Of a stretch of DNA of 64,000 nucleotides, positions 17,549-27,767 are shown in pieces. The position numbers and the translations under genes are program-made. The DNA is from an uncultured Caulobacterales bacterium (GTDB lineage Bacteria > Pseudomonadota > Alphaproteobacteria > Caulobacterales > Caulobacteraceae): NCBI GenBank assembly GCA_903900155.1, contig CAIUMD010000007.1, positions 55,160 to 119,159 of the forward strand, given 5' to 3'. The notes under the pieces were generated by a model, which was not told where the DNA came from, did not search any database, and saw only the letters and a program-made list of their open reading frames with translations. Numbering within the stretch: the stretch's first letter is position 1; each line of letters begins with the position of its first letter.

Positions 17549-19228
17549 TCAGATGCGCAGGACCGTCGTCTCGACGACCGGCTTGCGTTCCCAGATGCGG
17601 AACGCGGCCTTCTTCACGGCGCGGGAGATGGCGCTCTCGATGGTCTCGTCGATCTCGCGGGCGTCGCCGTCCAGCTTCTTGTAGGCGCCCTCAGCTTCCT
17701 CGGCGAGGTCGTCCAGGGCGTCGTCCAGGCTGTATTCGTCGTCGCCGGTCAGGCCGATGCCGCGGACCTGCGGGCCCGAGACGATCTTGTTGCGACCGTC
17801 CAGCACGATCGACACGGCCAGGATGCCGTTGAACGCCGCGTGACGACGCTCGCGCAGGGCGTCGCCGTTCTCGGGCGTGACCACGCCGCCATCGACATAA
17901 AGACGACCGGCCGGCACCTCGTCGATAATGCCCGGCTGGCCGGGGGCCAGCAGCACCATGTCGCCGTTGCGCGGGCTGACCGCGTGCGGGACCTGCAAGT
18001 CCTTGGCGAAGGCGGCATGCTCGATCAGGTGGCGACGCTCGCCGTGGGTCGGAACGGCGATGTGCGGACGCACCCACGAATACATCTGGCGCAGCTCTTC
18101 ACGGCACGGGTGGCCCGAGACGTGGATGCCGGGCGTGTCGCGCTCGGTGTGCAGGCGCACGCCGCGGTCGGCCAGCTTGTTCTGCAGGTTGCGGATCGGG
18201 ATCTCGTTGCCGGGGATCACCCTTGAGGAGAAGATCACGTGGTCGCCCTGCCCCAGCTTCACGTGCGGGTGGCTGCCGTCGGCGATGCGCGACAGGGCCG
18301 AGCGGGCCTCGCCCTGGCTGCCGGTGCACAGGAACAGGATCTCGTTCTCGCCCATGTGCTTGGCCTGGTCGTCGGTGACGAAGGGCTCCAGGCCCTGCAG
18401 CAGTCCGACCGAGCGCGCCGCGGCGGCCATGCGATGCATCGAGCGGCCGGCAAGGCAAACCTTGCGGCCACAGGCCTGGGCTGCGCGGATCACGGTGTCC
18501 ATGCGCGCCACGTTCGAGGCGAAGCAGGCCACGGCGATCTTGCCCGACAGGCTCTGGATCAGGTCGCCCAGGGCCTTGCGAACGTCGGCCTCGGAACCCG
18601 CCTCGCCTTCGACGAAGACGTTGGTGCTGTCGCAGACCATGGCCAGCACGCCCTCGTCGCCCAGACGGCGGATGGCGGCTTCATCGGTCGGGGCGCCCAG
18701 CTGGGGCTCGGGATCGATCTTCCAGTCGCCGGTGTGCAGGATCGTGCCCAGCGGCGTCTTGATCGCCAGGCCGTTCGGCTCGGGGATCGAGTGGGTCAGG
18801 GTGATCAGCTCCAGTTCGAACGGCCCGAGCTCGAACTTGCCGCCCAGAGGCACTTCGGTGATCGACACCTCGTCCAGCAGGTCGGCGTCGCGCAGCTTCT
18901 CGCGCAGCAGGAAGGCGGTGAACGGCGTGGCGTACACCGGCGCCTTCAGGCGCGGCCACAGCCAATGCACGGCGCCCAGATGGTCTTCGTGCGCGTGGGT
19001 CAGGACGATGCCGACGATGTCATCGGCATAGGGCTCGATATAGGTCGGGTCCGGCAGGATGATTTCAACGCCCGGCGTCGTCTGGTCGCCGAAGGTCACG
19101 CCCAGGTCGACGACGATCCACTTGCGATCGTGCGCCGGGCCGAAGCCGTACAGATTGAAGTTCATGCCGATCTCGTTCGACCCGCCCAGAGGCAGGAAGA
19201 CGAGCTCGTCGCTCTTGGATTTTTTCAT
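17549..19228 (-). CDS. rnj: ribonuclease J
   Basis: Metallo-beta-lactamase/beta-CASP RNase with endo- and 5'-3' exonucleolytic activity, used in rRNA maturation and mRNA decay. Visible: LPLGGSNEIGMNFNLYGFG at the N-terminus, the zinc motif LTHAHEDHLGAVHWLW near residue 76-91, HTGDWKIDPEP near residue 165, the beta-CASP VACFASNVARMDTVI segment near residue 233, and VSGHPCREELRQM near residue 368. Length 559 fits. The ATG shares a base with the coaX stop (TGATG). Confidence 0.96.
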   Translation of the reverse strand: MKKSKSDELVFLPLGGSNEIGMNFNLYGFGPAHDRKWIVVDLGVTFGDQTTPGVEIILPDPTYIEPYADDIVGIVLTHAHEDHLGAVHWLWPRLKAPVYATPFTAFLLREKLRDADLLDEVSITEVPLGGKFELGPFELELITLTHSIPEPNGLAIKTPLGTILHTGDWKIDPEPQLGAPTDEAAIRRLGDEGVLAMVCDSTNVFVEGEAGSEADVRKALGDLIQSLSGKIAVACFASNVARMDTVIRAAQACGRKVCLAGRSMHRMAAAARSVGLLQGLEPFVTDDQAKHMGENEILFLCTGSQGEARSALSRIADGSHPHVKLGQGDHVIFSSRVIPGNEIPIRNLQNKLADRGVRLHTERDTPGIHVSGHPCREELRQMYSWVRPHIAVPTHGERRHLIEHAAFAKDLQVPHAVSPRNGDMVLLAPGQPGIIDEVPAGRLYVDGGVVTPENGDALRERRHAAFNGILAVSIVLDGRNKIVSGPQVRGIGLTGDDEYSLDDALDDLAEEAEGAYKKLDGDAREIDETIESAISRAVKKAAFRIWERKPVVETTVLRI

Positions 19229-20010
19229 CAGGTCTCGGAAACGGTGTTTCGACGATAGATTTCTAGAAGACCCCGTATCGTCAGGTCGGAGTCGAAGTGG
19301 TCGATGCTGTCGGTGGCGCCTTCGAACAACGAAGCGACGCCGCCGGTGGCGATGACGGTCATGGGCTCGCCGCGCTCGGCCTTGATGCGCGAGACGAGGC
19401 CTTCGATCAGGGAAATATACCCCCAGAAGACGCCGGACTGCATCGCCGACACGGTGTCCGTCCCCACGATCCTGTTACCGGCCGGCTTCTGGATGGCGAT
19501 ACGGGGCAGCTTGGCGGCCGCCTCGTGCAGGGCCTGCATCGACAGATTGATGCCCGGCGAGATAATGCCGCCCTCGAAGGCGCCGTCGGCCGCCACGATG
19601 TCGAAGGTCGTCGCCGTGCCGCTGTCGATGACGATCAGCGGGCCGGGATAAACCATGGCCGCGCCGATGGCGTTGACCAAGCGGTCGGCGCCGGCCTCGG
19701 ACGGCTTCTGGATCCGGACGTCGATGCCCAGCTTGGCGTTCTCGCCGATCACCAGCGGCTCGACGTTGAAATAGCGACGGCTGAGGTTGCGCAGGTTGAA
19801 GATCGACTGCGGCACCACGCTGGAGATGATCACCGCGTCGATGGCCCGGAAGCCCAGCCCCTGCATCGAAAGCAGCTGCGACAGCCACACCACGTACTCG
19901 TCGGCGGTGCGGGTGCTCTCGGTCGCCGAACGCCATTGCGCCACCCACGACGAGCCGTCGTGAATGGCGAACATGGTGTTGGTGTTGCCCTGTTCAATGG
20001 CCAGCAGCAT
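19228..20010 (-). CDS. coaX: type III pantothenate kinase
   Basis: First step of coenzyme A synthesis. The ASKHA phosphate-1 motif reads [15 protein letters not shown] at residues 2-16, where most CoaX have D rather than E at the first acidic position. The DRLVNAIGA motif follows near residue 105, then [12 protein letters not shown] near residue 125 and [12 protein letters not shown] near residue 224. 260 residues. ATG at 20010 overlaps the birA stop (TGATG). Confidence 0.94.
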   Translation of the reverse strand: MLLAIEQGNTNTMFAIHDGSSWVAQWRSATESTRTADEYVVWLSQLLSMQGLGFRAIDAVIISSVVPQSIFNLRNLSRRYFNVEPLVIGENAKLGIDVRIQKPSEAGADRLVNAIGAAMVYPGPLIVIDSGTATTFDIVAADGAFEGGIISPGINLSMQALHEAAAKLPRIAIQKPAGNRIVGTDTVSAMQSGVFWGYISLIEGLVSRIKAERGEPMTVIATGGVASLFEGATDSIDHFDSDLTIRGLLEIYRRNTVSET

Positions 20011-20765
20011 CAGGCGGCTCCAAAGAAGACGTCGCCGGCGGTGATCCGGCGGACCTGCCCGTTGTCCAGACGAAGGCGCAGCGCGCCGTCGCCGTCCAGC
20101 CCTTCGGCGATGCCCTCGACGGTCTCGGTTCCCAGGCGCGCGACGCAAGGCTCGCCCAGGCCGTGGGCGCGGGCCGTCCAGGCGTCGGCGATGGCGGGAA
20201 AGCCCAGGGCGCTCCAGGTGCGGAACCAGCGCTCGAACGCGCCGGCCAGGGCCTCGATGGCCTCGGTCGGGTGCGGCGGCGGGATCTCACGATAGGTGGC
20301 GATCGAGGTGGCGGGACGCTCGGAGTCGATCGGCTTGCGGGCCAGGTTCACGCCGATGCCGACAGCGATCCACAGACCGCCTTGAGGCGAAGCGCCGGAC
20401 TCGATCAGGATGCCGCTGACCTTCAGCCCCCCCAGCAGCGGGTCATTGGGCCATTTCAGGCTGATCAGCGAGGCCGGCACATACTGCCCCAGCATGTCGG
20501 CCACGGCCAGGGCGGCCACGAACGAGACCTGGGCGGCCTCGGCCGGCGGCTTGTCGGTGCGAAAGAGCAGCGTGGCGGCGAGGTTGCCCTCGCCCGTCTC
20601 CCAGGCCCGGCCGCGACGGCCGCGGCCCGAGGTCTGGCGGAGGCCGACCAGCCACACGGGGCCGGCCTCGCCCGCCTCGGCCCGGCGACGGGCTTCGGCG
20701 TTGGTAGAGTCGATCTCGCCCAAAAGGACGATCGGGGGGACGACGACGGGCGGGACGCCCGTCAC
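20010..20765 (-). CDS. birA: biotin--[acetyl-CoA-carboxylase] ligase
   Basis: Attaches biotin to carboxylase carrier domains through biotinyl-AMP. Family landmarks: [18 protein letters not shown], the biotinyl-AMP loop [39 protein letters not shown] and GIGVNL. It lacks the N-terminal winged-helix domain, so it is a monofunctional ligase and not a repressor. No ATG fits; I use the GTG at 20765, one base after the nuoN stop (TGACGTG), giving 251 residues. A longer frame would overlap nuoN. Confidence 0.9.
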   Translation of the reverse strand: MTGVPPVVVPPIVLLGEIDSTNAEARRRAEAGEAGPVWLVGLRQTSGRGRRGRAWETGEGNLAATLLFRTDKPPAEAAQVSFVAALAVADMLGQYVPASLISLKWPNDPLLGGLKVSGILIESGASPQGGLWIAVGIGVNLARKPIDSERPATSIATYREIPPPHPTEAIEALAGAFERWFRTWSALGFPAIADAWTARAHGLGEPCVARLGTETVEGIAEGLDGDGALRLRLDNGQVRRITAGDVFFGAA

Positions 20766-20766
20766 G

Positions 20767-22212
20767 TCACGCGTGACCAAAGGCGGCCGCGGCGGCCTTG
20801 GCGGCCGGATCCAGCCAGACCAGGGCCACGAGCACAATCGGGAACGAGAAGAACGCGGCCGCGTAGCCGACGGCGCGGGCCGAGGGCGACGGAGCGTCGA
20901 CCGAGCCGGCCGGCGCGTCGAACCACATCGATTTGATCAGGCGCAGGTAATAGAACGCCGCGACGACCGAACCGACCAGGCCCAGAACGGCGGCCCACTG
21001 CAGCATCACGTCGCCCGCGCCCAGAGCAGCCTTGAAGACATAGTACTTCGACCAAAAACCCGAGAACGGCGGCAGACCCAGAGCCGACAGCGAGAACGCA
21101 GTCATGGCGAGAGCGATGCCCGGACGTTCCTTGATCAGACCCGCCATGTCCTCGATCGTCTCCATGGGACGGCCATCGCGGTTCAGCGCCTGCAGGCAGG
21201 CGAAGAAGCCGGTGACGTCGACCATGTACAGCACCATGAAGACCAGCATCGCGTGCAGGCCGACCTCGCCGCCGGCGGCGACACCCAGCAGGGCGTAGCC
21301 GACATTGGCGATCGACGAATAGGCCCACAGGCGCTTCAGGTTGGTCTGGGCCAGGCCGGCGAAGGCGCCGACGAAGACCGACAGCAGGGCCGCGATCACC
21401 AGGATCTGGCGCCATTGGTCGACCGAGCCCGGGAAGGCGTCGCCCAGCACGCGGGCGAACATCATCATGGCGGCCAGCTTCGGCGCGGCGGCGAAGAAGC
21501 CGACGACCGGGGTCGGGGCGCCTTCATAGACGTCCGGGGTCCACATGTGGAACGGGGCGGCCGAGACCTTGAACGCCAGGCCGCAGATCAGGAACACCAG
21601 GCCAAACAGCAGGCCCGTGCCGTTAGTCCCGCCGTGAGCGGCCGCAAGAGCGATCTGGCTGAAGTGGGTCGAGCCGGTGAAGCCGTAGATCAGCGAGCTG
21701 CCGTACAGCAGCAGGCCCGACGACAGCGCGCCCAGCACGAAGTACTTCAGGCCCGCTTCCGACGACTTGGCGTCGTCGCGGCGCATGGCGGCCAGGACGT
21801 ACAGGGCCAGCGACTGCAGCTCGACGCCGACATACAGGCTGATCAGGTCGCCGGCCGAGGCGGTGACGCCCATGCCCAGAGCGGCCAGGACGACCAAGAC
21901 GGCGTATTCGAACTTCTGGTCGCCGCGCTGGGCCAGCCAGCGGTCGCCCAGCACCACAGCGATGGCGCTCGACAGGTAGATGGCCACCTTGGCGTAGGTC
22001 GCCGCGGCGTCGGCCGCGTAGACGCCGCCGAAGGCCACGCCGTGCGGGCCCAGCACCGCCGTAGCGGCGGCCGCGACCAGCGAGGCGACGGCGGCCAGGG
22101 TGAAGATGGCTCCGACCCTGCCCCGGAAGGCGCCGGCGACCAGCAGAACCAGCGCCGCGATCGCCAGGACGATCTCAGGCAGGACGAGTGAGAAGTTGGC
22201 GGAAAACGTCAT
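20767..22212 (-). CDS. nuoN: NADH-quinone oxidoreductase subunit N
   Basis: Proton-pumping membrane subunit of complex I, antiporter-like. Fourteen or so hydrophobic segments; the proton_antipo_M core includes YFVLGALSSGLLLYGSSLIY near residue 155 and KRLWAYSSIANVGYALLGV near residue 290, with the conserved lysines. The ATG at 22212 (MTFSANFSLVLPEIVLA) follows a GAGGAG site; a GTG at 22227 is in frame but lies before that site. Overlaps the nuoM stop region. 481 residues. Confidence 0.97.
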   Translation of the reverse strand: MTFSANFSLVLPEIVLAIAALVLLVAGAFRGRVGAIFTLAAVASLVAAAATAVLGPHGVAFGGVYAADAAATYAKVAIYLSSAIAVVLGDRWLAQRGDQKFEYAVLVVLAALGMGVTASAGDLISLYVGVELQSLALYVLAAMRRDDAKSSEAGLKYFVLGALSSGLLLYGSSLIYGFTGSTHFSQIALAAAHGGTNGTGLLFGLVFLICGLAFKVSAAPFHMWTPDVYEGAPTPVVGFFAAAPKLAAMMMFARVLGDAFPGSVDQWRQILVIAALLSVFVGAFAGLAQTNLKRLWAYSSIANVGYALLGVAAGGEVGLHAMLVFMVLYMVDVTGFFACLQALNRDGRPMETIEDMAGLIKERPGIALAMTAFSLSALGLPPFSGFWSKYYVFKAALGAGDVMLQWAAVLGLVGSVVAAFYYLRLIKSMWFDAPAGSVDAPSPSARAVGYAAAFFSFPIVLVALVWLDPAAKAAAAAFGHA

Positions 22213-22219
22213 TGGCTCC

Positions 22220-23704
22220 TCACCCACCCACGGCGGCGCGCCAGGCGCCGACGAGCGCGTCGACAGACGTCGCGGTCAGGTTGAACACGAGATTGGGATA
22301 GACCCCCAGGATCAGGGTCATCGCGATCAGCGGCACGAACAGCAGGATCTCGCGAGCGTCCAGATCGGTGATGGTCTTGAGCTCGGGATTGGTGATCTCG
22401 CCGAACATCACCCGGCGGTACAGGGTCAGGGCGTATATGGCCGACAGGATCACGCCGGTGGCCGACACGATCGCCGTCCAGGTCGAGGCCTTGTAGACGC
22501 CGGTCATGGTCAGGATTTCACCAACGAAGCCCGAGGTGCCCGGCAGGCCGACATTGCCCATCGTGAACAGCAGGAACACGAAGGCGTAGTGCGGCATGCG
22601 GTTGGTCAGGCCGCCGTAGAAGGCGATCTCGCGGGTGTGCATGCGGTCATAGACGACGCCGACGCAGAGGAAGAGCGCGCCCGAGATCACCCCGTGGCTC
22701 AGCATCTGGAACAGAGCGCCCTGCTCGCCCGCCGCGTTGCCCGAGAAGATGCCCATGGTCACGAAGCCCATGTGGGCGACCGACGAATAGGCGATCAGCT
22801 TCTTGATGTCGGTCTGCCGGAAGGCGACCAGCGAGGTGTAGACGATGGCGATGGCCGACATCGCGAACACCAGGGGCTGGAACAGCTCCGAGGCGTTCGG
22901 GAACATCGGCAGGCTGAAGCGCATGAAGCCGTAGCCGCCCATCTTCAGCAGGATGCCCGCCAGGATGACCGAACCGGCCGTCGGGGCCTCTACGTGGGCG
23001 TCGGGCAGCCAAGTGTGCACCGGCCACATCGGCATCTTCACCGCGAACGAGGCGAAGAAGGCCAGCCACAGCCAGGTCTGCAGCCACGGGGCGAACTTGA
23101 ACGTCATCAGCACGGGGATCGACGAGGTGCCCGAGATGCTGATCATCGCCAGGATGGCGGCCAGCATCAGCACCGAGCCGAGCAGCGTGTAGAGGAAGAA
23201 CTTGTAGGCCGCGTAGACCCTGCGCTTGCCGCCCCAGATGCCGATGATCAGGAACATCGGCACCAGGCCGAACTCGAAGAACAGGTAGAACAGGATCAGG
23301 TCCAGCGCGCAGAACACGCCGATCACCAGGGTCTCCAGGACCAGGAAGGCGATCAGGTATTCGACGACGCGCTTCTCCACCGACTTCCAGCTGGCCACGA
23401 TACAGATCGGCAGCAGGAACGCGGTGAGCAGAACGAACAGCACCGAGATGCCGTCGACGCCCATGCGATAGTGGATGCCCGCGAACCAGGCGATGTCTTC
23501 CACGAACTGGAAGCCCGGGTTCTTCGGGTCGAACTGGACGGTCAGGATGATCGACAGGCCGAACGTGACCAGGGTGGTCACGAGCGCGATCCACTTCGCC
23601 AGGGTGTCGGTCTTTTCGTTCGCGCCATTGAAGGCGCGCGCGGCGAGGATCACCGCGACGCCGACGATCGGCGCGAAGGTCGTAAGGCTGAGAAGGCCGC
23701 TCAT
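22220..23704 (-). CDS. nuoM: NADH-quinone oxidoreductase subunit M
   Basis: Antiporter-like proton-pumping subunit of complex I. Conserved segments: [32 protein letters not shown] near residue 140 (catalytic Glu), [20 protein letters not shown] near residue 222, and [18 protein letters not shown] near residue 297. The ATG at 23704 ([12 protein letters not shown]) has GGAG just upstream; 494 residues. It starts 14 bases after the nuoL stop. Confidence 0.97.
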   Translation of the reverse strand: MSGLLSLTTFAPIVGVAVILAARAFNGANEKTDTLAKWIALVTTLVTFGLSIILTVQFDPKNPGFQFVEDIAWFAGIHYRMGVDGISVLFVLLTAFLLPICIVASWKSVEKRVVEYLIAFLVLETLVIGVFCALDLILFYLFFEFGLVPMFLIIGIWGGKRRVYAAYKFFLYTLLGSVLMLAAILAMISISGTSSIPVLMTFKFAPWLQTWLWLAFFASFAVKMPMWPVHTWLPDAHVEAPTAGSVILAGILLKMGGYGFMRFSLPMFPNASELFQPLVFAMSAIAIVYTSLVAFRQTDIKKLIAYSSVAHMGFVTMGIFSGNAAGEQGALFQMLSHGVISGALFLCVGVVYDRMHTREIAFYGGLTNRMPHYAFVFLLFTMGNVGLPGTSGFVGEILTMTGVYKASTWTAIVSATGVILSAIYALTLYRRVMFGEITNPELKTITDLDAREILLFVPLIAMTLILGVYPNLVFNLTATSVDALVGAWRAAVGG

Positions 23705-23718
23705 TAGCTCCGTCCCCC

Positions 23719-25794
23719 TCAACGGAAGGCGTACAGGGCGAAGGTCAGCAGGCCGGCGACGCCGAGCAGCATGACAAACGCGTAGTGGTACAGATAGCCG
23801 GTCTGCAGCTTGCCGGTGCGCTTGCCGACCTCATACGAGAGGTTGGAAACGCCATCCGGGCCCAGGCCGTCGATGATCTTCTGGTCGCCGCCCTTCCAGA
23901 ACAGGTCGCCGAGGAACTTGGCGAAGCGCACGAACGTGGCCGCGTAGAGTTCGTCGAAGAACCACTTGTTGTAGAAGAAGACGTACAGCGGCCCCTTGCG
24001 CTCGGCCACCTTCAGGCCCAGGCGCTGGTCGCCCTTCAGCAGATAGACATAGGCCGCGATGACCAGGCCGATGATCGAGGCGATCAGCGGGCTCCACTTC
24101 ACCCACTCGGCGACTTGGTGCGCCTGATGCAGGACATGGTTGGTCGGCGCCGTGAAGATCGCGCCGCGCCAGAACTCGGTCTGGGCCTCGCCGACGAAGT
24201 CGTTGGCGAAGACGAAGCCGGCGGCGACCGCGCCGATCGACAGAACCACCAGCGGGAACAGCATCACCCACGGGCTCTCATGCGGCTTGTGGCCGTGATC
24301 GTCGTGCGCGTGGTCGTCATGACCGTGCGCGTCATCACCGTGCGCGTCGTGGGCGTGATCGTCGGGGCCCTGGGCCGCATGCGCGTCGCCGTGGGCATGG
24401 TCGTCATGCCCCCAGCGGGCGCTGCCGTTGAAGGTGAAGAAGGCCAGGCGCCACGAGTAGAACGAGGTCAGGCCGGCCACCAGCACGCCGATCACCCAGG
24501 CGAACATGGCGACGCCATTGTTGCCGCCCGCCGCGAAGGCGGCCTCGATGATGGTGTCCTTCGAGTAGAAGCCGGCGAAGCCCAGCCCCAGAGGCGGAAT
24601 GCCGAGGCCCGTGATGGCGATCGTGCCGATCGTCATGGCGATGAAGGTAATCGGCAGCAGCTTGGCCAGGGCGCCGTAGCGGCGCATGTCCTGCTCGTGG
24701 TGCATTCCGTGGATCACCGAACCCGCGCCCAGGAACAGCAGCGCCTTGAAGAAAGCGTGCGTGAACAGGTGGAACATGGCCGCCTGGTAGGCGCCGACGC
24801 CGGCCGCGAAGAACATGTAGCCCAGCTGCGAACAGGTCGAGTAGGCGATCACGCGCTTGATGTCGTTCTGGGTCAGGCCGACCGTGGCGGCGAACAGCGC
24901 CGTCACCGCGCCGATGACCGTGACGATGTTCTTGGTCACCGGGGCGTATTCGAACATCGGCGACAGCAGGCACAGCATGTAGACGCCGGCGGTCACCATG
25001 GTGGCTGCGTGGATCAGGGCCGACACCGGGGTCGGGCCTTCCATGGCGTCCGGCAGCCAGGTGTGCAGGAAGAACTGAGCCGACTTGCCCATCGCGCCGA
25101 TGAACAGAAGGAAGCAGGCGATATCCATCAGCGGCCAGGTGTGACCGGCGAACTCCCAGGTCTTGCCGGCGTGGCTGGCGATCATCGGGAACAGCTCAGC
25201 GAACTGGATCGTGCCGAACGCCCAGTAGGTGGTCATGATGCCCAGGGCGAAGCCGAAGTCGCCGACGCGGTTGACGACGAAGGCCTTGATGGCCGCCGCG
25301 CTGGCCGAGGGCTTCTTGAACCAGAAGCCGATCAGCAGGTACGAGGCCAGGCCCACGCCTTCCCAGCCGAAGAACAGCTGCATGAAGTCGGCGGCGGTGA
25401 CCAGCGACAGCATGGCGAAGGTGAACAGCGACAGGTACGCGAAGAAGCGCGGCTTGCTGTCGTCCTCGGCCATGTAGCCCCAGGAATAGATGTGCACGAG
25501 GGCCGAAACCGTCGTGACCACAATCAGCATGGTCGCCGACAGGGCGTCGATGCGGATCGACCAGTTGGCCTGGAAGTCGCCGATGTGGATGAACGGCAGC
25601 AGGTTGACCGTGAAAGCCTCCATATGCCCCCAGGTCCACTGGCTGAACGTGTACCAGCTAAGGCCGCAGGCCAGGATCAGCCCGCCGGTGGTGACCGCTT
25701 GCGAGGCCACGTTGCCGATGCGGCGGCCGAACAGGCCGGCGATGGCCGCGGCGATGATCGGCGCGAAAACGAGAATGGTGACAAGCGTCTGCAT
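23719..25794 (-). CDS. nuoL: NADH-quinone oxidoreductase subunit L, with a histidine-rich loop
   Basis: Distal proton-pumping subunit of complex I that carries the lateral helix. Core motifs: [20 protein letters not shown] near residue 132 (catalytic Glu), [20 protein letters not shown] near residue 242, and [18 protein letters not shown] near residue 315. Residues about 459-505 form a loop almost entirely of His, Asp, Gly and Ala ([10 protein letters not shown]... [10 protein letters not shown]), absent from enterobacterial NuoL and probably exposed between membrane segments. 691 residues; ATG at 25794. Confidence 0.97.
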   Translation of the reverse strand: MQTLVTILVFAPIIAAAIAGLFGRRIGNVASQAVTTGGLILACGLSWYTFSQWTWGHMEAFTVNLLPFIHIGDFQANWSIRIDALSATMLIVVTTVSALVHIYSWGYMAEDDSKPRFFAYLSLFTFAMLSLVTAADFMQLFFGWEGVGLASYLLIGFWFKKPSASAAAIKAFVVNRVGDFGFALGIMTTYWAFGTIQFAELFPMIASHAGKTWEFAGHTWPLMDIACFLLFIGAMGKSAQFFLHTWLPDAMEGPTPVSALIHAATMVTAGVYMLCLLSPMFEYAPVTKNIVTVIGAVTALFAATVGLTQNDIKRVIAYSTCSQLGYMFFAAGVGAYQAAMFHLFTHAFFKALLFLGAGSVIHGMHHEQDMRRYGALAKLLPITFIAMTIGTIAITGLGIPPLGLGFAGFYSKDTIIEAAFAAGGNNGVAMFAWVIGVLVAGLTSFYSWRLAFFTFNGSARWGHDDHAHGDAHAAQGPDDHAHDAHGDDAHGHDDHAHDDHGHKPHESPWVMLFPLVVLSIGAVAAGFVFANDFVGEAQTEFWRGAIFTAPTNHVLHQAHQVAEWVKWSPLIASIIGLVIAAYVYLLKGDQRLGLKVAERKGPLYVFFYNKWFFDELYAATFVRFAKFLGDLFWKGGDQKIIDGLGPDGVSNLSYEVGKRTGKLQTGYLYHYAFVMLLGVAGLLTFALYAFR

Positions 25795-25802
25795 GACGTC
25801 GC

Positions 25803-26108
25803 TTAGCCCTTCATCATGCTGGCGTCGTCAACCGCGATGTCGCCGCGGTTTCGGAAGAAGGTCACAAGGATGGCCAGACCCACGGCCGCCTCGGCGGCGG
25901 CGACGGTCAGCACGAACATGGCGAAGATCTGCCCCGCCACGTCGTGCAGGAAGGCCGAGAACGCCACGAGGTTGATGTTCACCGCCAAGAGGATCAGCTC
26001 AATCGACATCAGGATGACGATGATGTTCTTGCGGTTCACGAAGATGCCGAAGACGCCGATCGTGAACAGGATCGCGGCGACGACGAGATAGTGCGGCAGG
26101 CCGATCAT
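25803..26108 (-). CDS. nuoK: NADH-quinone oxidoreductase subunit K
   Basis: Small three-helix membrane subunit of complex I (MrpC/NuoK fold), 101 residues. The glutamates in the second and third helices that line the proton path are visible in [19 protein letters not shown] and [19 protein letters not shown]. Its ATG overlaps the nuoJ stop by four bases (ATGA). Confidence 0.98.
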   Translation of the reverse strand: MIGLPHYLVVAAILFTIGVFGIFVNRKNIIVILMSIELILLAVNINLVAFSAFLHDVAGQIFAMFVLTVAAAEAAVGLAILVTFFRNRGDIAVDDASMMKG

Positions 26109-26722
26109 TCGGAGATTCCCTCACCCGGCTTGATCTGAACCAGCTCCATGCCGGTCTTGGGCGTGCGGGCCACCTGCTTGCCGATGTCCTGGCGCTTGAC
26201 GCCGGGCTTGTGGCGCAGGGTCAGGACGATGGCGCCGATCATGGCGACCAGCAGCACCAGGCCCGCCAGTTGGAAGAAGAAGACGTAGTCGGTGTAGAGC
26301 ACCCGACCGATCGCTTCGGTGTTCGGCACGCCGCCCGGCGAGGCGTTAGGCAGCGGGTTCTTCGAGGCCGCGCCGTTGGTGGCCACCGTGGCGGCGACGA
26401 ACACCATCTCCAGCGTCAGGACGCCCCCGACCAGACCGCCGATCGGCAGGTACTGGGCGAAGCCCTGGCGCAGCTCGGCGAAGTCGACGTCCAGCATCAT
26501 GACAACGAACAGGAACAGCACCGCGACCGCGCCCACATAGACGACGATCAGCAGCATCGCCAGGAACTCCGCGCCCAGCAGGACGAAGAGGCCGGCGGCC
26601 GAGAAGAAGGCGGTGATCAGGAAGAGCACCGAGTGCACGGGATTGCGCGCCGACACGACGAGAAGACCCGCCGCGATGGTCACGAATGCCAGCAAATAGA
26701 AAGCGATCGCCTGCAAGGGCAT
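26105..26722 (-). CDS. nuoJ: NADH-quinone oxidoreductase subunit J
   Basis: Five-helix membrane subunit of complex I. Conserved [19 protein letters not shown] and [20 protein letters not shown] at the N-terminus, [20 protein letters not shown] with the pi-bulge region near residue 57-76, and [13 protein letters not shown] at 26722 (MPLQAIAF) preferred over an upstream in-frame TTG at 26755; 205 residues. A spacer of 82 bases separates it from nuoI, the longest inside the run. Confidence 0.96.
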   Translation of the reverse strand: MPLQAIAFYLLAFVTIAAGLLVVSARNPVHSVLFLITAFFSAAGLFVLLGAEFLAMLLIVVYVGAVAVLFLFVVMMLDVDFAELRQGFAQYLPIGGLVGGVLTLEMVFVAATVATNGAASKNPLPNASPGGVPNTEAIGRVLYTDYVFFFQLAGLVLLVAMIGAIVLTLRHKPGVKRQDIGKQVARTPKTGMELVQIKPGEGISE

Positions 26723-26804
26723 CGGCCCAGGGCTCCCCTGATAACTTAAGTCCAATGACGGTCCGCCGGACGACGCACCGCCTGCTTCGGATTCGCCGGA
26801 CCGT

Positions 26805-27296
26805 TTAGCGGTACGGCGCGTCCAACTCCAGATTCTTCGCGATCAGGCGCTCCCAACGGTCGCCGTTATCGAGAAGGCGTTCCTTGTCGTAGTAGAGTTC
26901 TTCGCGGGTTTCGGTCGCGAACTCGATGTTCGGACCTTCCACGATGGCGTCCACCGGGCAGGCCTCCTGGCACAGACCGCAGTAGATGCACTTGACCATG
27001 TCGATGTCGTAGCGGGTCGTCCGGCGGCTGCCGTCCTCGCGCGGTTCGGCCTCGATGGTGATGGCTTGGGCCGGGCAGATGGCCTCGCACAGCTTGCACG
27101 CGATGCAGCGCTCCTCACCCGACGGATAGCGACGCAGGGCGTGCTCGCCCCGGAAGCGCGGCGACTGCGGGCCCCGCTCGTTCGGATAGATCACCGTCTT
27201 CTTCGGCGCGACCAGGTACTTCATGGCCAGGCCGAAGGCGCCGGCGAAGTCCAGAAGGGCCGCGCCCTTGGCCGCTTGAGTGATGCGCTGGAACAC
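26805..27296 (-). CDS. nuoI: NADH-quinone oxidoreductase subunit I
   Basis: Complex I subunit carrying iron-sulfur clusters N6a and N6b. Two 4Fe-4S motifs are visible, [12 protein letters not shown] near residue 60 and [12 protein letters not shown] near residue 99, each followed by the distal Cys-Pro. Starts at a GTG (27296, [11 protein letters not shown]) placed seven bases after AGGAG; no ATG gives a full-length protein. 163 residues. The preceding gene is a small lipoprotein gene. Confidence 0.95.
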   Translation of the reverse strand: MFQRITQAAKGAALLDFAGAFGLAMKYLVAPKKTVIYPNERGPQSPRFRGEHALRRYPSGEERCIACKLCEAICPAQAITIEAEPREDGSRRTTRYDIDMVKCIYCGLCQEACPVDAIVEGPNIEFATETREELYYDKERLLDNGDRWERLIAKNLELDAPYR

Positions 27297-27306
27297 CAGA
27301 GCTCTC

Positions 27307-27531
27307 CTAACACTTTTCCTTGGGGAAAGGACGGACGTCCCTGCCCTGCTCTTTCTGCTGCCGCCGCATCGTCTGCTCGATGACGCATTTGTTGGTCTTG
27401 GCCTCGCGATCACGTCGCGCCTCGACCTGCTCATCGTGCGTCCGCTGCGGCGGTCGCTGAATACTGCGCCCCCAGGTCGAACAGCCGGCCAGCAGGCCCA
27501 CTGTCATGATCCCTAGGACAATCCGCCTCAT
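27307..27531 (-). CDS. small lipoprotein inside the nuo operon (first from nuoI)
   Basis: 74-residue predicted lipoprotein: [20 protein letters not shown] has a lipobox LLAGC with Cys at residue 17, and the mature part is short, very charged (Arg/Lys/Glu/Gln) and contains two further Cys (NKCVIEQ and the C-terminal KEKC). The ATG overlaps the stop of the preceding lipoprotein gene by four bases, so the two are coupled. No known domain recognised. Placed between nuoH and nuoI; a structural role in complex I is speculation. Confidence 0.75.
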   Translation of the reverse strand: MRRIVLGIMTVGLLAGCSTWGRSIQRPPQRTHDEQVEARRDREAKTNKCVIEQTMRRQQKEQGRDVRPFPKEKC

Positions 27532-27767
27532 TTCCCAGCCTTGGGAATGACGCAGGTGTAGTTCGACAGCTGGGCGGGGTCTCCCCCGTCCTGCTTGGCC
27601 CGGATGGTCCCGCCGTACGCCTTGCACCTGTCGCCCTCGCGACGCAGGTCGTCATAGCTGACCACCCCGTCGCCCAGCGAGTAGGACCGGTCCACCGCCG
27701 CGACGCCCGCACAGGCGCTCACGGCAAGGCCGACCAGCCCGAGGACAAGGATGCCGGCGCCGCGCAT
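27528..27767 (-). CDS. small lipoprotein inside the nuo operon (adjacent to nuoH)
   Basis: 79-residue predicted lipoprotein. Signal peptide [20 protein letters not shown] with lipobox AVSAC (Cys 19). The mature part has two Cys (RCKAYGG and NYTCVIPK) that could form a disulfide, which suits a periplasm-facing location. The ATG shares a base with the nuoH stop (TGATG) and its stop overlaps the next lipoprotein start, so it is translated with the complex I genes. No family recognised. Confidence 0.75.
   Translation of the reverse strand: MRGAGILVLGLVGLAVSACAGVAAVDRSYSLGDGVVSYDDLRREGDRCKAYGGTIRAKQDGGDPAQLSNYTCVIPKAGK

Noticed and set aside
24275..24420. Repetitive GTCGTG/GCGTGATC-type DNA that looked like a tandem repeat
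   Set aside because: It is the coding sequence of the His/Asp-rich loop of NuoL and keeps the reading frame; not a separate repeat element.
20410..26749. Chain of long plus-strand frames opposite nuoN, nuoM, nuoL and nuoJ, rich in Asp, Gln, His and Arg
   Set aside because: Antisense to membrane proteins yields such polar sequences; every stretch has an intact complex I subunit on the other strand.
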